A DNA stretch of 64,000 bases from Martinezella miluonensis. GTDB lineage: Bacteria; Pseudomonadota; Alphaproteobacteria; Rhizobiales; Rhizobiaceae. Position 1 is the stretch's first letter; each line of letters opens with the position of its first letter. The position numbers were made by a program, and so were the translations under genes. The DNA lies in NCBI RefSeq assembly GCF_900094545.1, contig NZ_FMAH01000004.1, positions 1 through 64,000 of the forward strand, read 5' to 3'. The notes under the pieces are model-generated. The model was not told where the DNA came from. It ran no database searches and saw only the letters and a program-made list of their open reading frames with translations. Of the stretch, positions 20,835 through 29,799 are shown in pieces.

Positions 20835-21598
20835 TGGCGTTTGATATGAACAGCCGGAAGTCGCTCGCCGACTTCCGGCACGATGCCCTTTCAGAGACTT
20901 CCTCTACAAATAGCGTGTGTCTGGAAAGAGCGCGCTCTGGCGATCCTGGAAACCTGTGGGTGACCGCCGAGCGCCAGACCGGCGGCCGCGGTCGCCGCGG
21001 TCGTCCATGGGTTTCCGAGCCCGGCAATCTCTACGCATCGCTGCTTTTGATCGATCCCGCACCGATGGAGCGTCTCGGCTCCCTGCCGCTTGCGGTGGCG
21101 GTCGCCGTGCATCAGGCGGTGCGTGCCGTATTGCCGCTGGCGGCCGAGCCGGCCGAGATCAAATGGCCGAACGATATCCTGATCGGCCGCAAAAAGACCT
21201 GTGGCATCCTGATCGAGGGAGAAGCGCTCCCCGATGGGCGCTATGCGCTTGTCATCGGCATCGGTATCAATGTCACCACCATGCCGGACAATCCGATGTA
21301 TCCAGTGACCAGCCTGCGCCAGCAGGGCTCTATGGTTTCAGCGGAAGAACTGTTTGCGCATCTCTACGCGGCAATGGCGGAAGTGCTTGCTGCCTGGAAC
21401 AACGGCAAGGGCGTTCGGGAGGTCACCGCCCGCTGGCGGGAGGCGGCGTGCGGTATCGGTGAAAAGATCACCGTGAATTTGCCGGACCGGTCGATTTTAG
21501 GCCAATTCGTTGGAATCGATGATAATGGCTTGTTGATGCTCGAGACCGACGACGGCAAGACTATGCCGATCGCGGCGGGCGATGTTTTTCTTAAGTAA
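20834..21598 (+). CDS. birA: Biotin-[acetyl-CoA-carboxylase] ligase, catalytic type without DNA-binding domain
   Basis: BirA attaches biotin to carboxylase subunits via biotinyl-AMP. The 254-residue protein has the catalytic GRGRRGRPW motif (biotinyl-AMP loop) near residue 50, the lysine motif IKWPNDILIG, and GILIEGE. The small C-terminal SH3-like domain ends with MPIAAGDVFLK. There is no N-terminal helix-turn-helix, so unlike the E. coli protein it is not expected to repress bio genes. It is coupled to nuoN by a one-base overlap. Confidence 0.93.
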   Translation: MAFDMNSRKSLADFRHDALSETSSTNSVCLERARSGDPGNLWVTAERQTGGRGRRGRPWVSEPGNLYASLLLIDPAPMERLGSLPLAVAVAVHQAVRAVLPLAAEPAEIKWPNDILIGRKKTCGILIEGEALPDGRYALVIGIGINVTTMPDNPMYPVTSLRQQGSMVSAEELFAHLYAAMAEVLAAWNNGKGVREVTARWREAACGIGEKITVNLPDRSILGQFVGIDDNGLLMLETDDGKTMPIAAGDVFLK

Positions 21599-21612
21599 TG
21601 GTTGGGAACGAA

Positions 21613-23286
21613 ATGGCGAAGCAAGACGAACTGGTGTTTCTGCCACTCGGCGGCGTCGGCGAGATCGGTATGAATCTCGCATTGTACGGCTATGGTCCGC
21701 GGGAGAATCGCCAGTGGATCATGGTCGATTGCGGCGTCACCTTCCCGGGGCCGGATCTGCCTGGCGTCGATCTGGTGCTGCCGGATATCCGTTTCCTGGC
21801 CAAGGAGCGCAAGAACCTCAAGGGCATCATCATCACTCACGCGCATGAGGATCATTACGGCGCGCTGAATGATCTTTGGCCGGGCCTGAATGTCCCCGTC
21901 TACGCTTCGGGCTTTACTGCGGGCTTGCTGGAAGCCAAGCGGGACTACGAAAAGACTATGGGTGAGATTCCGATCACTCCGTTCAAGGCCGGCGACCGCA
22001 TCAATGTCGGCCCCTTCAGCATCGAAGGCGTCGCCGTCAATCACTCGATCCCGGAACCGATGTCGCTGATGATCCGCACGCCGGTTGGCAACGTCATCCA
22101 TACGGGCGACTGGAAGATCGACCACGAGCCGTCGCTCGGGCCGCTGACTGACGAGACCCGCTTCCGCCAACTCGGCGACGAGGGCGTGCTGGCGCTGATG
22201 TGTGATTCCACCAACGCCCTTCGCGACGGTGTCTCGCCTTCCGAGAAGGACGTCTCCGAAAGCCTGCGCAAGATCATCGAGGATGCCGAGGGTCGCGTTG
22301 CGGTTACCACCTTCTCCTCGAATGTCGGCCGTATCCGCACCGTCGCCGAGGCTGCCGAGGCTGCCGGTCGTGAGGTGCTGCTGCTCGGCAGTTCGCTGAA
22401 GCGCGTCGTCGATGTGGCTCGCGACATCGGTCTGATGGAGGGCATCAAGCCGTTCATCGCCGAGGACGAATACGGTTATATCCCGCGCGACAAGGTGGTG
22501 GTCATCCTCACCGGTAGCCAGGGCGAGCCGCGCGCTGCCCTTGCCAAACTGGCGAGAGATGAGATGCGCAATGTCGCACTGGCTGCGGGCGATATTGTCG
22601 TCTTCTCCTCGCGTGCCATCCCCGGCAACGAGAAAGCCATTCAGGATATTAAGAACGGCCTGATCGAACAGGGCATACATATCGTGACGGATGCCGAAGC
22701 GCTTGTTCACGTGTCCGGACATCCTCGCCGCAACGAACTACAGAAGATGTATGAGTGGACGCGGCCGAAGATCGTCGTTCCCGTTCATGGCGAGGCAACG
22801 CATCTGACTGCGCACAAGGAACTGGCCGAACAGAGCGGCATTTCTATCGTACCGCGCGTGCGCAATGGCGATATTTTGCGCCTCGCGCCGGGGCCGGCGG
22901 AAGTCATTGGTGAAGCGCCGCATGGGCGCATCTTCAAGGATGGCACTCTGATCGGCGATTTCGATGAGATGGGAATCGGCGAGCGCAAGAAGCTCTCCTA
23001 TGTCGGCCATGTCGCTGTCAACGTCGTGCTCGATGCCCGTTACGACATCGTCGGCGATCCCGATGTCGTGGCGATCGGCTTGCCGGCCTATGACGACGAG
23101 GGTGACGAGATGGAAGACACGCTCTTTGACGCCGTCGTCAGCGCCATCGAAAGCATTCCCCGTGCCCGCCGTAAGGATCTGGACATGCTGCAGGAAGCTG
23201 CCCGCCGCGCCGTGCGCGCCGCCGCCAACCAGGGCTGGGGGAAGAAGCCTCTTGTGACCGTCTTCGTCACACGCACCGGCGGCTGA
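21613..23286 (+). CDS. rnj: Ribonuclease J
   Basis: RNase J is a metallo-beta-lactamase/beta-CASP ribonuclease with 5'-exo and endo activity, used in mRNA and rRNA processing. The 557-residue protein has the metal motif ITHAHEDHYGA near residue 75, VIHTGDWKID, and the beta-CASP parts MCDSTNAL, TTFSSNVGRI and HVSGHPRR. An ATG at 21598 overlaps the birA stop (TAATG) and would add five residues. I chose 21613, which has GGGAACGA upstream and starts MAKQDELVFLPLGG like its relatives. Confidence 0.93.
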   Translation: MAKQDELVFLPLGGVGEIGMNLALYGYGPRENRQWIMVDCGVTFPGPDLPGVDLVLPDIRFLAKERKNLKGIIITHAHEDHYGALNDLWPGLNVPVYASGFTAGLLEAKRDYEKTMGEIPITPFKAGDRINVGPFSIEGVAVNHSIPEPMSLMIRTPVGNVIHTGDWKIDHEPSLGPLTDETRFRQLGDEGVLALMCDSTNALRDGVSPSEKDVSESLRKIIEDAEGRVAVTTFSSNVGRIRTVAEAAEAAGREVLLLGSSLKRVVDVARDIGLMEGIKPFIAEDEYGYIPRDKVVVILTGSQGEPRAALAKLARDEMRNVALAAGDIVVFSSRAIPGNEKAIQDIKNGLIEQGIHIVTDAEALVHVSGHPRRNELQKMYEWTRPKIVVPVHGEATHLTAHKELAEQSGISIVPRVRNGDILRLAPGPAEVIGEAPHGRIFKDGTLIGDFDEMGIGERKKLSYVGHVAVNVVLDARYDIVGDPDVVAIGLPAYDDEGDEMEDTLFDAVVSAIESIPRARRKDLDMLQEAARRAVRAAANQGWGKKPLVTVFVTRTGG

Positions 23287-23316
23287 AGTTCGCCATCCGA
23301 TCGGGGAGGAGAGATC

Positions 23317-23721
23317 GTGCTTGGACGGATCAATCATATCGCGCTTGCCGTTCCGGATATTGCAACGGCCAGTCGCGCTTATCACGAGACGCTTGGCGCC
23401 GTTGTGTCCGCACCGCAGGCTTTGCCCGAGCATGGTGTAACGGTCGTTTTCGTCGAATTGCCGAACAGCAAAGTCGAGCTGCTGGAGCCGCTCGGCGACG
23501 CATCGCCAATCGCAGCTTTCCTTGCGAAGAACCCGGACGGCGGCATGCATCACATCTGTTACGAGGTTGCCGATATTCTTGCGGCGCGTAACCATCTGGT
23601 CGCCACAGGCGCCCGGGTGCTTGGGAACGGCGAGCCGAAAATCGGCGCGCATGGCAAGCCGGTACTCTTCCTGCACCCGAAAGACTTCTTCGGGACGCTG
23701 ATCGAGCTTGAGCAAGTGTGA
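23317..23721 (+). CDS. mce: Methylmalonyl-CoA/ethylmalonyl-CoA epimerase
   Basis: This 134-residue VOC-fold enzyme interconverts the (R) and (S) forms of methylmalonyl-CoA in propionate metabolism. Metal ligands appear in NHIALAVPD, GMHHICYEV and the final GTLIELEQV. HPKDFFGTLIEL is the typical end. The start is GTG, preceded by CGGGGAGGAGAG, a very strong ribosome site. It lies 30 bases after rnj in the same operon. Confidence 0.93.
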   Translation: MLGRINHIALAVPDIATASRAYHETLGAVVSAPQALPEHGVTVVFVELPNSKVELLEPLGDASPIAAFLAKNPDGGMHHICYEVADILAARNHLVATGARVLGNGEPKIGAHGKPVLFLHPKDFFGTLIELEQV

Positions 23722-23810
23722 CATTAAAGCGCTGGAAGGTGCTTTGAAAGATGGCGGCTTTGCCCCTATAAGCAACTTGGAAGAGGGAAGGGCGAGCAGG
23801 CTCGTCTCTG

Positions 23811-23865
23811 GAGCAATTCCGGGAAAAGTGCGCAGCGGTTTTCCGTCCGGAATTGAGTAAAACAA
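23811..23865. repeat. Short palindromic intergenic repeat, family B copy 1
   Basis: The sequence begins GAGCAATTCCGGGAAAAGTG, and its right half (GGTTTTCCGTCCGGAATTG) pairs with the left half. It closely matches a second copy at 33294-33350. Short palindromes of this kind are common between rhizobial genes. This one lies between mce and the DUF1467 gene. Confidence 0.7.
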
Positions 23866-23921
23866 TAAGGTCGAGCGGTTCGGAGATTCCGTGAAGAACT
23901 GAACCGCTTTGAGGGAGCATA

Positions 23922-24200
23922 ATGGCCCAGCAGATTGCAGCGAGCTTCGCGGTTTATTTCGTCATTTGGTGGATTACGCTGTTTGCCGTGCTGCCGTTTG
24001 GTTTGCGCACGCAGGCTGAGGACGAGCATGTGATCGCTGGAACCGTCGAAAGCGCGCCGACGAAATTTCGCGCCGGGAGAGTGGTATTCTTCACCACCCT
24101 GGTCTCGGCCCTCATCTACGGCGCCTGGTATATCGCCTCGCATTATTTCGGGCTGAGCATCGACTCCATTCCGAAAATCGTTCCGAGCTACGACAAGTAA
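23922..24200 (+). CDS. DUF1467 family small membrane protein
   Basis: The 92-residue protein has two transmembrane helices, at about residues 8-27 and 52-72. The family hallmark is VIWWITLFAVLPFGLRTQ followed by a short polar loop. TTTGAGGGAGCATA gives a good ribosome site before the ATG. Function is unknown. It is regularly found next to mce and proS in Rhizobiales and is probably the last gene of the nuo transcript, because a strong hairpin follows. Confidence 0.88.
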   Translation: MAQQIAASFAVYFVIWWITLFAVLPFGLRTQAEDEHVIAGTVESAPTKFRAGRVVFFTTLVSALIYGAWYIASHYFGLSIDSIPKIVPSYDK

Positions 24201-24390
24201 GCAATCGTAACGGCCTGCAGCGTGGGTTGAATTCCAAACGCCTTGCAATCGCCTTCAATTCGTCACACGCCTGTCATCTGGGTGAAGCAAAGAGGCTGCA
24301 GATCATGGCCGAGAGGTCGTGACGGGAAGCGTTCGGCAACGCTTTCCGACGGGGCGTTCAAAGCATAGTTGGCCATAGTAAAAGCAAAAA

Positions 24391-24418
24391 AAAACAAGGC
24401 TATAAGCCTTGTTTTAAA
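24391..24418 (+). terminator. Rho-independent terminator after the nuo-DUF1467 operon
   Basis: A perfect 11-base stem (AAAACAAGGCT with AGCCTTGTTTT) closes a three-base ATA loop. Runs of A before and T inside the right arm make it usable in both directions. It lies 190 bases after the DUF1467 stop. Confidence 0.7.
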
Positions 24419-24531
24419 GTATCGCGTGATCCTTATCCGTTACCGGGGCAGCGAACAAGCGCGCCTAAGATCTAATCCTCCCAAGACTTGACCGCGAAAC
24501 GGCAAGAATTTAGCCTTCTTGCCTCTTTTGT

Positions 24532-24547
24532 GAGCTAAAATTAGCTC
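24532..24547. promoter_or_regulatory. Palindrome, possible operator upstream of proS
   Basis: GAGCTAA and TTAGCTC form a seven-base inverted repeat with a two-base centre, about 65 bases before the candidate -35 of the proS promoter. The loop is too short for an RNA hairpin, so a protein site is more likely. Confidence 0.3.
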
Positions 24548-24609
24548 AAACATTGAGCTTTGTCATCTGTTTTTTTGCTTTTTTGCTACAGTCGCGCAGA
24601 TTTTTTCTG

Positions 24610-24638
24610 TTGACAGATTTTCGTCGTAAATCCTTATA
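24610..24638 (+). promoter_or_regulatory. Candidate sigma70-type promoter upstream of proS
   Basis: TTGACA at 24610-24615 and CTTATA at 24633-24638 are separated by 17 bases. This fits the alphaproteobacterial CTTGAC/CTATAT type pattern. It would give proS a leader of about 180 bases. Confidence 0.45.
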
Positions 24639-24823
24639 AAAACGCATCTTTTCGGAATCGTGAAAATATGCCGCATCGCCTGCATCCTCGGGCGTTTGCC
24701 AAGTTCCCCTCATGGAGAATGCGGGTTTCCTTCCGGCGCCGAAGCAGTTATGAACGGCCTCTATACATAATTTGCTAACGATTCCGTATAGAGCGGATCG
24801 TCAAACCATCTGGAACAAGCGTC

Positions 24824-26146
24824 ATGCGTCTGTCTCGTTACTTCATGCCCATTCTGAAGGAAAATCCTAAAGAGGCTGAAATTGTTTCTCATCGGCTCAT
24901 GCTGCGCACCGGCATGATCCGCCAGCAGTCGCAAGGCATCTATTCCTGGTTGCCATTGGGCAAGCGTGTGCTCGACAAGGTCAACAGGATCATCCGCGAG
25001 GAGCAGAACCGTTCCGGTGCCATCGAGCTTTCGATGCCGACGCTGCAGTCAGCCGAACTCTGGCAGGAAAGCGGCCGCTACGACGCCTACGGCAAGGAAA
25101 TGCTGCGCATCAAGGACCGGCAGGACCGGCCCATGCTCTACGGCCCGACCAACGAGGAGATGGTCACCGACATCTTCCGGTCCTACGTCAAGTCCTACAA
25201 AGACTTGCCGCTGAACCTTTATCATATCCAGTTGAAGTTCCGCGACGAGATCCGTCCTCGTTTCGGCACCATGCGCTCGCGAGAGTTCATGATGAAGGAT
25301 GCCTACTCCTTCGATCTGACGCAGGAAGGCGCTGTCCATTCTTACAACAAGATGTTCGCCGCCTATCTGCGCACTTTCAATCGTCTTGGCTTGCGGGCTA
25401 TCCCCATGCGCGCGGATACCGGCCCGATCGGCGGCAATCTCAGCCATGAATTCATCATTCTTGCCGATACCGGCGAGTCGGAAGTCTTCTGCCACAAGGA
25501 TTTCGTCAATTTCGACATTCCCGGCGAAGACACGAATTTCGACGACGTCGCCGGCCTGAAGGGCATCTTCGACAAGTGGACCTCGATCTATGCAGCCACT
25601 TCGGAAATGCATGACGAAGCTGCCTTCAATGCCATCCCGGAAGTCGAACGCCTGTCGGCGCGCGGTATCGAAGTCGGCCACATCTTCTACTTCGGCACGA
25701 AATATTCCGAGCCGATGGGTGCGAAAGTGCAGGGTCCGGACGGCAAGGAACACACTGTCCACATGGGATCTTACGGTATCGGCCCGACCCGCCTTGTTCC
25801 CGCCATCATCGAAGCATCGCATGACGACAACGGAATCATCTGGCCTGCGTCGGTTGCGCCGTTCGATGTCGTGGTGATCAACATGAAGTCCGGCGACCAA
25901 GCTTGTGACGAGGCTTGCGAAACGGTCTATGCCGCTCTGTCGAAGGCCGGCAAGGATGTCCTGCTCGACGATCGCGACGATCGTGCCGGAACGAAGTTCG
26001 CGACGGCAGATCTGATCGGTGTGCCCGTGCAGATCATCGTCGGACCGCGTTCGATCGCGAGCGGCGAAGTGGAAGTGAAGGACCGCAAGACCGGCGCTCG
26101 CGAGACGATGACGGTCGAGGCAGCGATCAAGCGGCTGGCGGGCTGA
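24824..26146 (+). CDS. proS: Prolyl-tRNA synthetase (short alphaproteobacterial type)
   Basis: ProRS charges tRNA-Pro. The 440-residue class II synthetase shows motif 1 ([19 protein letters not shown]), motif 2 ([20 protein letters not shown]) and motif 3 ([15 protein letters not shown]). The anticodon-binding domain forms the last 110 residues. The editing insertion of the 570-residue E. coli type is missing between motifs 2 and 3, which is normal for this lineage. A separate deacylase may therefore clear Ala-tRNA-Pro. The start [15 protein letters not shown] is family-like. Confidence 0.95.
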   Translation: MRLSRYFMPILKENPKEAEIVSHRLMLRTGMIRQQSQGIYSWLPLGKRVLDKVNRIIREEQNRSGAIELSMPTLQSAELWQESGRYDAYGKEMLRIKDRQDRPMLYGPTNEEMVTDIFRSYVKSYKDLPLNLYHIQLKFRDEIRPRFGTMRSREFMMKDAYSFDLTQEGAVHSYNKMFAAYLRTFNRLGLRAIPMRADTGPIGGNLSHEFIILADTGESEVFCHKDFVNFDIPGEDTNFDDVAGLKGIFDKWTSIYAATSEMHDEAAFNAIPEVERLSARGIEVGHIFYFGTKYSEPMGAKVQGPDGKEHTVHMGSYGIGPTRLVPAIIEASHDDNGIIWPASVAPFDVVVINMKSGDQACDEACETVYAALSKAGKDVLLDDRDDRAGTKFATADLIGVPVQIIVGPRSIASGEVEVKDRKTGARETMTVEAAIKRLAG

Positions 26147-26147
26147 C

Positions 26148-26263
26148 GAGAGCATGATGCCGAAAAGTGTAGGCGGTTTTCGGACGACATCATGCTCTAC
26201 TTCTTTGATTTAGAGCGGATTTCAGATTTTAGGTCGGATCGACCTAAAATCATCCGGCTCTAG
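26148..26263. repeat. RIME-like palindromic repeat, copy 1 (between proS and lolC)
   Basis: Two inverted repeats stand in tandem. The first pairs GAGCATGATG with CATCATGCTC (26150-26197) around CCGAAAA/TTTTCGG. The second is a perfect 11-base stem, GATTTTAGGTC with GACCTAAAATC (26225-26251). A near-identical copy is at 56431-56545. The structure matches Rhizobium-specific intergenic mosaic elements. It may fold in mRNA between proS and lolC. Confidence 0.85.
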
Positions 26264-26285
26264 CGATAGATAGGATGGAAGGCGA

Positions 26286-27596
26286 ATGGCGGTGAGTGCG
26301 GCAGTGGAACAGCAGGAAAATTCGTTCAAGGCCGGCCCATCGTCTCGTCCGTTTTCCGGATTCGAGCGGCTTGTGGCCTGGCGCTATCTGCGCTCCCGGC
26401 GCAGGGAGGCATCGATCTCGGTCATTGCCGGCTTCTCGCTGGTCGGCATCATGCTCGGCGTTGCGGCGCTGATCATCGTCATGGCCGTCATGAATGGCTT
26501 CCGCGCGGAACTCTTCAAGCAGATCCTTGGGTTCAACGGCCATGTCGTCGTCCAGCCTATTGATTCGCCGTTGAACGATTATGCTGAGCTGGCGAAGAAG
26601 TTTTCCACTGTCCCCGGCGTCATCATGGTCTTGCCGCTCGTCGAGGGAGAGACGCTTGCCTCCGGCCGCGGCGGCTCGGGCACCGGCGCGCTGGTGCGCG
26701 GCATCCGCTCGGAGGATCTGACGAGGCTCAAATCGGTATCGGATCACGTCGTTTCCGGCGATATGGTCGGTTTTGCCTCCGGGCAGGGTGTGCTGATCGG
26801 CAGCCGCCTCGCGCGGCAGTTGGGCCTGACGGCCGGTGACCAGATCACACTGACGGCGCCGGATGGGGATGTCACGCCGTTCGGCGTCAATCCGCGCGTC
26901 AAGGCCTACACGATCTCAGGTATCTTCGAAGTTGGTATGTCGGAATATGATTCCTCCGTCGTCTTCATGCCGCTGGAAGAGGCGCAGGTCTTTTTCAATG
27001 CCCAGGGCATTGCTGAGAAGATAGAGCTCTTCATCACCAACCCTGATGATGTCGATCAGCTGCGACCAAAGATCGAAGAGGCGGCCGGGCGGCAGATCTT
27101 CCTGACCGACTGGCGGCAGGTCAACGCCACCTTCTTCTCGGCTCTGCAGGTCGAGCGCAATACGATGTTCATGATCCTGACGCTGATCGTCCTCGTCGCC
27201 GCACTGAACATTATTTCAGGCCTGATCATGCTGGTGAAGGATAAGGGCAGCGATATCGCTATCCTGCGCACCATGGGCGCGACTTCGGGCTCGATCATGC
27301 GTATCTTCTTCATGACGGGGGCGGCCATCGGTGTCGTCGGTACGCTTGCAGGCGTAATCCTCGGCGTCTTTGTCTGCCTGAACATCGAGTCCATCCGTCA
27401 GTTCTTCAGCTGGATTTCGGGTACGGTGATTTTCAATCCGGAAGTCTATTTCCTCAGCAAACTACCGGCCAAGATGAATATGAGTGAGACCATCTCCGTT
27501 ATCGTGATGGCTCTGACGTTGTCTTTCCTTGCCACGATCTTTCCGGCCTGGCGTGCCTCGCGGCTCGATCCGGTGCAGGCGTTGCGCTACGAATAA
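26286..27596 (+). CDS. lolC: Lipoprotein-releasing ABC permease LolC/LolE-type (LolF-like)
   Basis: This 436-residue inner membrane permease, together with LolD, extracts mature lipoproteins for outer membrane sorting. It has one transmembrane helix near residues 45-70, a large periplasmic domain, and three helices at about residues 293-320, 340-365 and 395-425. The MacB/FtsX-like end [18 protein letters not shown] is diagnostic, and [14 protein letters not shown] starts the core. Only one permease gene is present, as in other alphaproteobacteria, so it likely serves as both LolC and LolE. lolD starts 14 bases later. Confidence 0.93.
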   Translation: MAVSAAVEQQENSFKAGPSSRPFSGFERLVAWRYLRSRRREASISVIAGFSLVGIMLGVAALIIVMAVMNGFRAELFKQILGFNGHVVVQPIDSPLNDYAELAKKFSTVPGVIMVLPLVEGETLASGRGGSGTGALVRGIRSEDLTRLKSVSDHVVSGDMVGFASGQGVLIGSRLARQLGLTAGDQITLTAPDGDVTPFGVNPRVKAYTISGIFEVGMSEYDSSVVFMPLEEAQVFFNAQGIAEKIELFITNPDDVDQLRPKIEEAAGRQIFLTDWRQVNATFFSALQVERNTMFMILTLIVLVAALNIISGLIMLVKDKGSDIAILRTMGATSGSIMRIFFMTGAAIGVVGTLAGVILGVFVCLNIESIRQFFSWISGTVIFNPEVYFLSKLPAKMNMSETISVIVMALTLSFLATIFPAWRASRLDPVQALRYE

Positions 27597-27610
27597 GGAA
27601 TCCGCATTTG

Positions 27611-28294
27611 ATGAAACGCAACGTCGTTCTTCAGCTCTCTGGCGTGGAGCGTCATTATGGGCAGGGTGAGATGCGCCTGCCGATCTTGAAGAAAGCCGAT
27701 TTTACCCTGCGTAGCGGCGAGATGGTCGCGCTTGTCGCGCCTTCCGGCACAGGAAAGTCGACGCTCCTGCATGTCGCCGGCCTGCTCGAGCACCCGGATG
27801 GCGGCGAGGTGCTCGTCAACGGCCAGGCTTGCGAAGCCTTGTCCGACGACAAGCGCACGGCCGTGCGCCGCAGCGAGATCGGTTTCGTCTATCAATTCCA
27901 TCACCTGCTGCCGGAATTTTCGGCTCTCGAGAACATCATGATGCCGCAGCTCATTTCCGGTCTCTCCCGCAAGGATGCGAGCGCGCGGGCCGCTCAGCTT
28001 CTCGATTACATGCGCATCGGCCATCGCGCCGATCATCGTCCGGCCGAATTGTCCGGCGGCGAACAGCAGCGCGTCGCGATCGCCCGCGCCGTCGCCAACG
28101 CACCGCTTGTGCTGCTGGCGGACGAGCCCACCGGCAACCTCGATCCGGATACCGCGCATTACGTCTTCGATGCATTGGAAGCGCTGGTGCGCCAATCTGG
28201 CCTTGCGGCCCTGATCGCCACCCACAATCACGAACTCGCCGCCCGCATGGACCGCCGCGTCACGCTGAACGACGGCAAGGTGGTCGAGTTCTGA
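27611..28294 (+). CDS. lolD: Lipoprotein-releasing system ATP-binding protein
   Basis: LolD powers the lipoprotein-release complex. The 227-residue ATPase has Walker [13 protein letters not shown] near residue 43 (the usual first Gly is Ala), the Q-loop [20 protein letters not shown], signature [15 protein letters not shown], and Walker [14 protein letters not shown]. The ATG at 27611 is preferred over the adjacent TTG at 27608. It converges with the minus-strand DUF5680 gene. Confidence 0.95.
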   Translation: MKRNVVLQLSGVERHYGQGEMRLPILKKADFTLRSGEMVALVAPSGTGKSTLLHVAGLLEHPDGGEVLVNGQACEALSDDKRTAVRRSEIGFVYQFHHLLPEFSALENIMMPQLISGLSRKDASARAAQLLDYMRIGHRADHRPAELSGGEQQRVAIARAVANAPLVLLADEPTGNLDPDTAHYVFDALEALVRQSGLAALIATHNHELAARMDRRVTLNDGKVVEF

Positions 28295-28315
28295 TCGTTC
28301 GTTATGGAACGATCA
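28292..28315. terminator. Shared hairpin between convergent lolD and DUF5680 gene
   Basis: A perfect nine-base stem, TGATCGTTC with GAACGATCA and a six-base loop, covers the stop codons of both convergent genes. There is no U-run, so it may be a weak or Rho-assisted terminator or an RNA end-protecting structure. Confidence 0.4.
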
Positions 28316-28769
28316 AGCCGCCGCGATAATCCAGCTCGTAGGCCTTGCGCTCCCTGATCATGATGGCCTCGTGGCCGGTGAAGTGGTCGCAAGCGCCGGT
28401 ACTATGGTCGATATAGCGGCCATAAGCGTGTTCGAACTCATAGCCGCCGAGAAAGCGCTTTTCGTCCAGATAGAGACGCATGAGCGCCGCCTTGATGACC
28501 ATGCCCGCGCGTGTCCCGTCGATCAGATCGGGCACGATGATACGACCGAAATAATTCATCGCCCAGATCGGCTCGCCATCGTACCAGACGATCTCCTGCC
28601 CGGCGAAATCCGTGCCGCCGAAATAGCTGTCGAGATAGCGCCAGCGGCCGCTGACATAGCCGATGTCATGCGAGCCATTGCGGCAGGACGGCTGGCGCTC
28701 GCCGTCGCCGACATAGGTCTCGGCCTTGGCGATGACAATAAAATCGTTCAGCTCGGCAAGATCCGGCAT
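28302..28769 (-). CDS. DUF5680 domain-containing protein
   Basis: The 155-residue soluble protein matches DUF5680, with FIVIAKAETYVGDG near the start, RYLDSYFGGTDFAGQEIVWY, and PIWAMNYFGRII. Function is unknown; members are small cytosolic proteins. The ATG at 28769 is chosen because GGAG lies six bases before it; an in-frame TTG at 28781 precedes that site. It stands alone on the minus strand, facing lolD. Confidence 0.78.
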   Translation of the reverse strand: MPDLAELNDFIVIAKAETYVGDGERQPSCRNGSHDIGYVSGRWRYLDSYFGGTDFAGQEIVWYDGEPIWAMNYFGRIIVPDLIDGTRAGMVIKAALMRLYLDEKRFLGGYEFEHAYGRYIDHSTGACDHFTGHEAIMIRERKAYELDYRGGLIVP

Positions 28770-28848
28770 GACGCTCTCCAATTCTGGTGAGCGGCCACAA
28801 TGCCTGCGATCAGGCGATTTGTAAAGAACAAAAAGAGAACATGCGTGG

Positions 28849-29442
28849 CTATTCGCCGTTTCCGCAGGCCTTCTGGCCGATATCGTCCTGCCAGTCCTGG
28901 ATGCTGACGGTCTTGGCCTCGGCTTTCAGCGTCTTGCCGTCCTTGGTCACTTTGCCTGTTAGCACGTTGTAGTCGCAGTTATGGCTGTTATTCGGCTCGA
29001 GCGTATCGCGGGAGTCGTAAGTGTAGCCGGCAACTACGAAATTGTTGTTGCGATAGGCAAGCGTCAGCGTTTGATGCCAGCGATCCCGCCCGATGGCATC
29101 ATTCTGCGAGACGATCGCGATCGAACCGTTCGGCAGCGCCGAGATCGACGGTTCCTGGCCGACGATGCCGCCGGGCGCGACGCTGCCCCATATCTTGTTC
29201 GGAGCGCTTGCGGCGAGCTTCAGCAAGGAGTGTTCGTCATCGCGCAGATAGATATAGACGCCGATCGGGTTGTCGGCCTGATCGTCCTCGGCGCCTGCTG
29301 CGAGCAGGGCGAGATCCGGCTTGCCATCCTTGTTCCAGTCGCCGATCGCGGCGTCAATGATGCGGCCGGGCGCGGCGGTGTCGTCAGCATGAGCAACCGT
29401 TGCAGCCGAAAGAAGAATGAGAGCGCAGGCAAGTGATTTCAT
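28849..29442 (-). CDS. Secreted protein with FG-GAP/VCBS-like repeat
   Basis: The 197-residue protein starts with a clear signal peptide, MKSLACALILLSAATVAHAD, cleaved after AHA. IIDAAIGDWNKDGKPDLALL resembles a calcium-binding FG-GAP/VCBS unit with the DxNxDGxxD pattern. Two cysteines near the end (HNCDYN and QKACGNG) could form a disulfide. The chosen start has GGGGAC upstream; a longer frame up to 29574 has no signal sequence in place. The function is unknown, probably periplasmic. Confidence 0.75.
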   Translation of the reverse strand: MKSLACALILLSAATVAHADDTAAPGRIIDAAIGDWNKDGKPDLALLAAGAEDDQADNPIGVYIYLRDDEHSLLKLAASAPNKIWGSVAPGGIVGQEPSISALPNGSIAIVSQNDAIGRDRWHQTLTLAYRNNNFVVAGYTYDSRDTLEPNNSHNCDYNVLTGKVTKDGKTLKAEAKTVSIQDWQDDIGQKACGNGE

Positions 29443-29594
29443 CGTAATGTCCCCGTTTGCTTCTGCATAGCGCCGGACCATTTCCGCGTCCATCCGCAGA
29501 CGGAAAAGTCGGGTGATGAATTTTACTGACACCTCTATTGACTCTCGAACAAAAATAGAACAAAAAAGAAACATAACGAGTAAGGAGAGCGTAA

Positions 29595-29681
29595 ATGACC
29601 GATATCATTCGAGACGTTGCAGCATTCACCTCCATCGTCATGTTCGTTGCCAGCTTTTCCCTCATCATGATGGCGATGTGA
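29595..29681 (+). CDS. 28-residue membrane peptide
   Basis: ATG 29595 is preceded by TAAGGAGAGCGTAA, a near-ideal ribosome site eight bases away. The peptide starts MTDIIRDVAAF and continues as one hydrophobic helix ending in LIMMAM. It is divergent from the secreted FG-GAP gene and followed by a hairpin. No family name is known to me. The strong ribosome site is the main evidence. Confidence 0.55.
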   Translation: MTDIIRDVAAFTSIVMFVASFSLIMMAM

Positions 29682-29705
29682 ATTTTATCCTCCATATGCA
29701 CATGC

Positions 29706-29730
29706 TTGCTCCCGTATTTGATGGGAGCAA
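29706..29730 (+). terminator. Hairpin between the 28-residue ORF and dnaE
   Basis: TTGCTCCC pairs perfectly with GGGAGCAA across a nine-base loop. No clear U-run follows, so termination strength is uncertain. It separates the small ORF from dnaE. Confidence 0.4.
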
Positions 29731-29799
29731 CTTCTGGACTTTATGATCCGCAATGCCGAAAATAGCACTGATTCATTTTGGCATGCGGAAGGGTATGAG

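Larger units (their letters stand above)
24201..24823. other. Long intergenic region between the DUF1467 gene and proS
   Basis: This 623-base stretch has no convincing ORF. It contains the terminator hairpin at 24391-24415, then a rather AT-rich section of T-runs and a palindrome at 24532-24547, and a promoter-like sequence at 24610-24638. About 185 bases separate that promoter from proS, so a long leader or a small RNA is possible. Confidence 0.5.
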
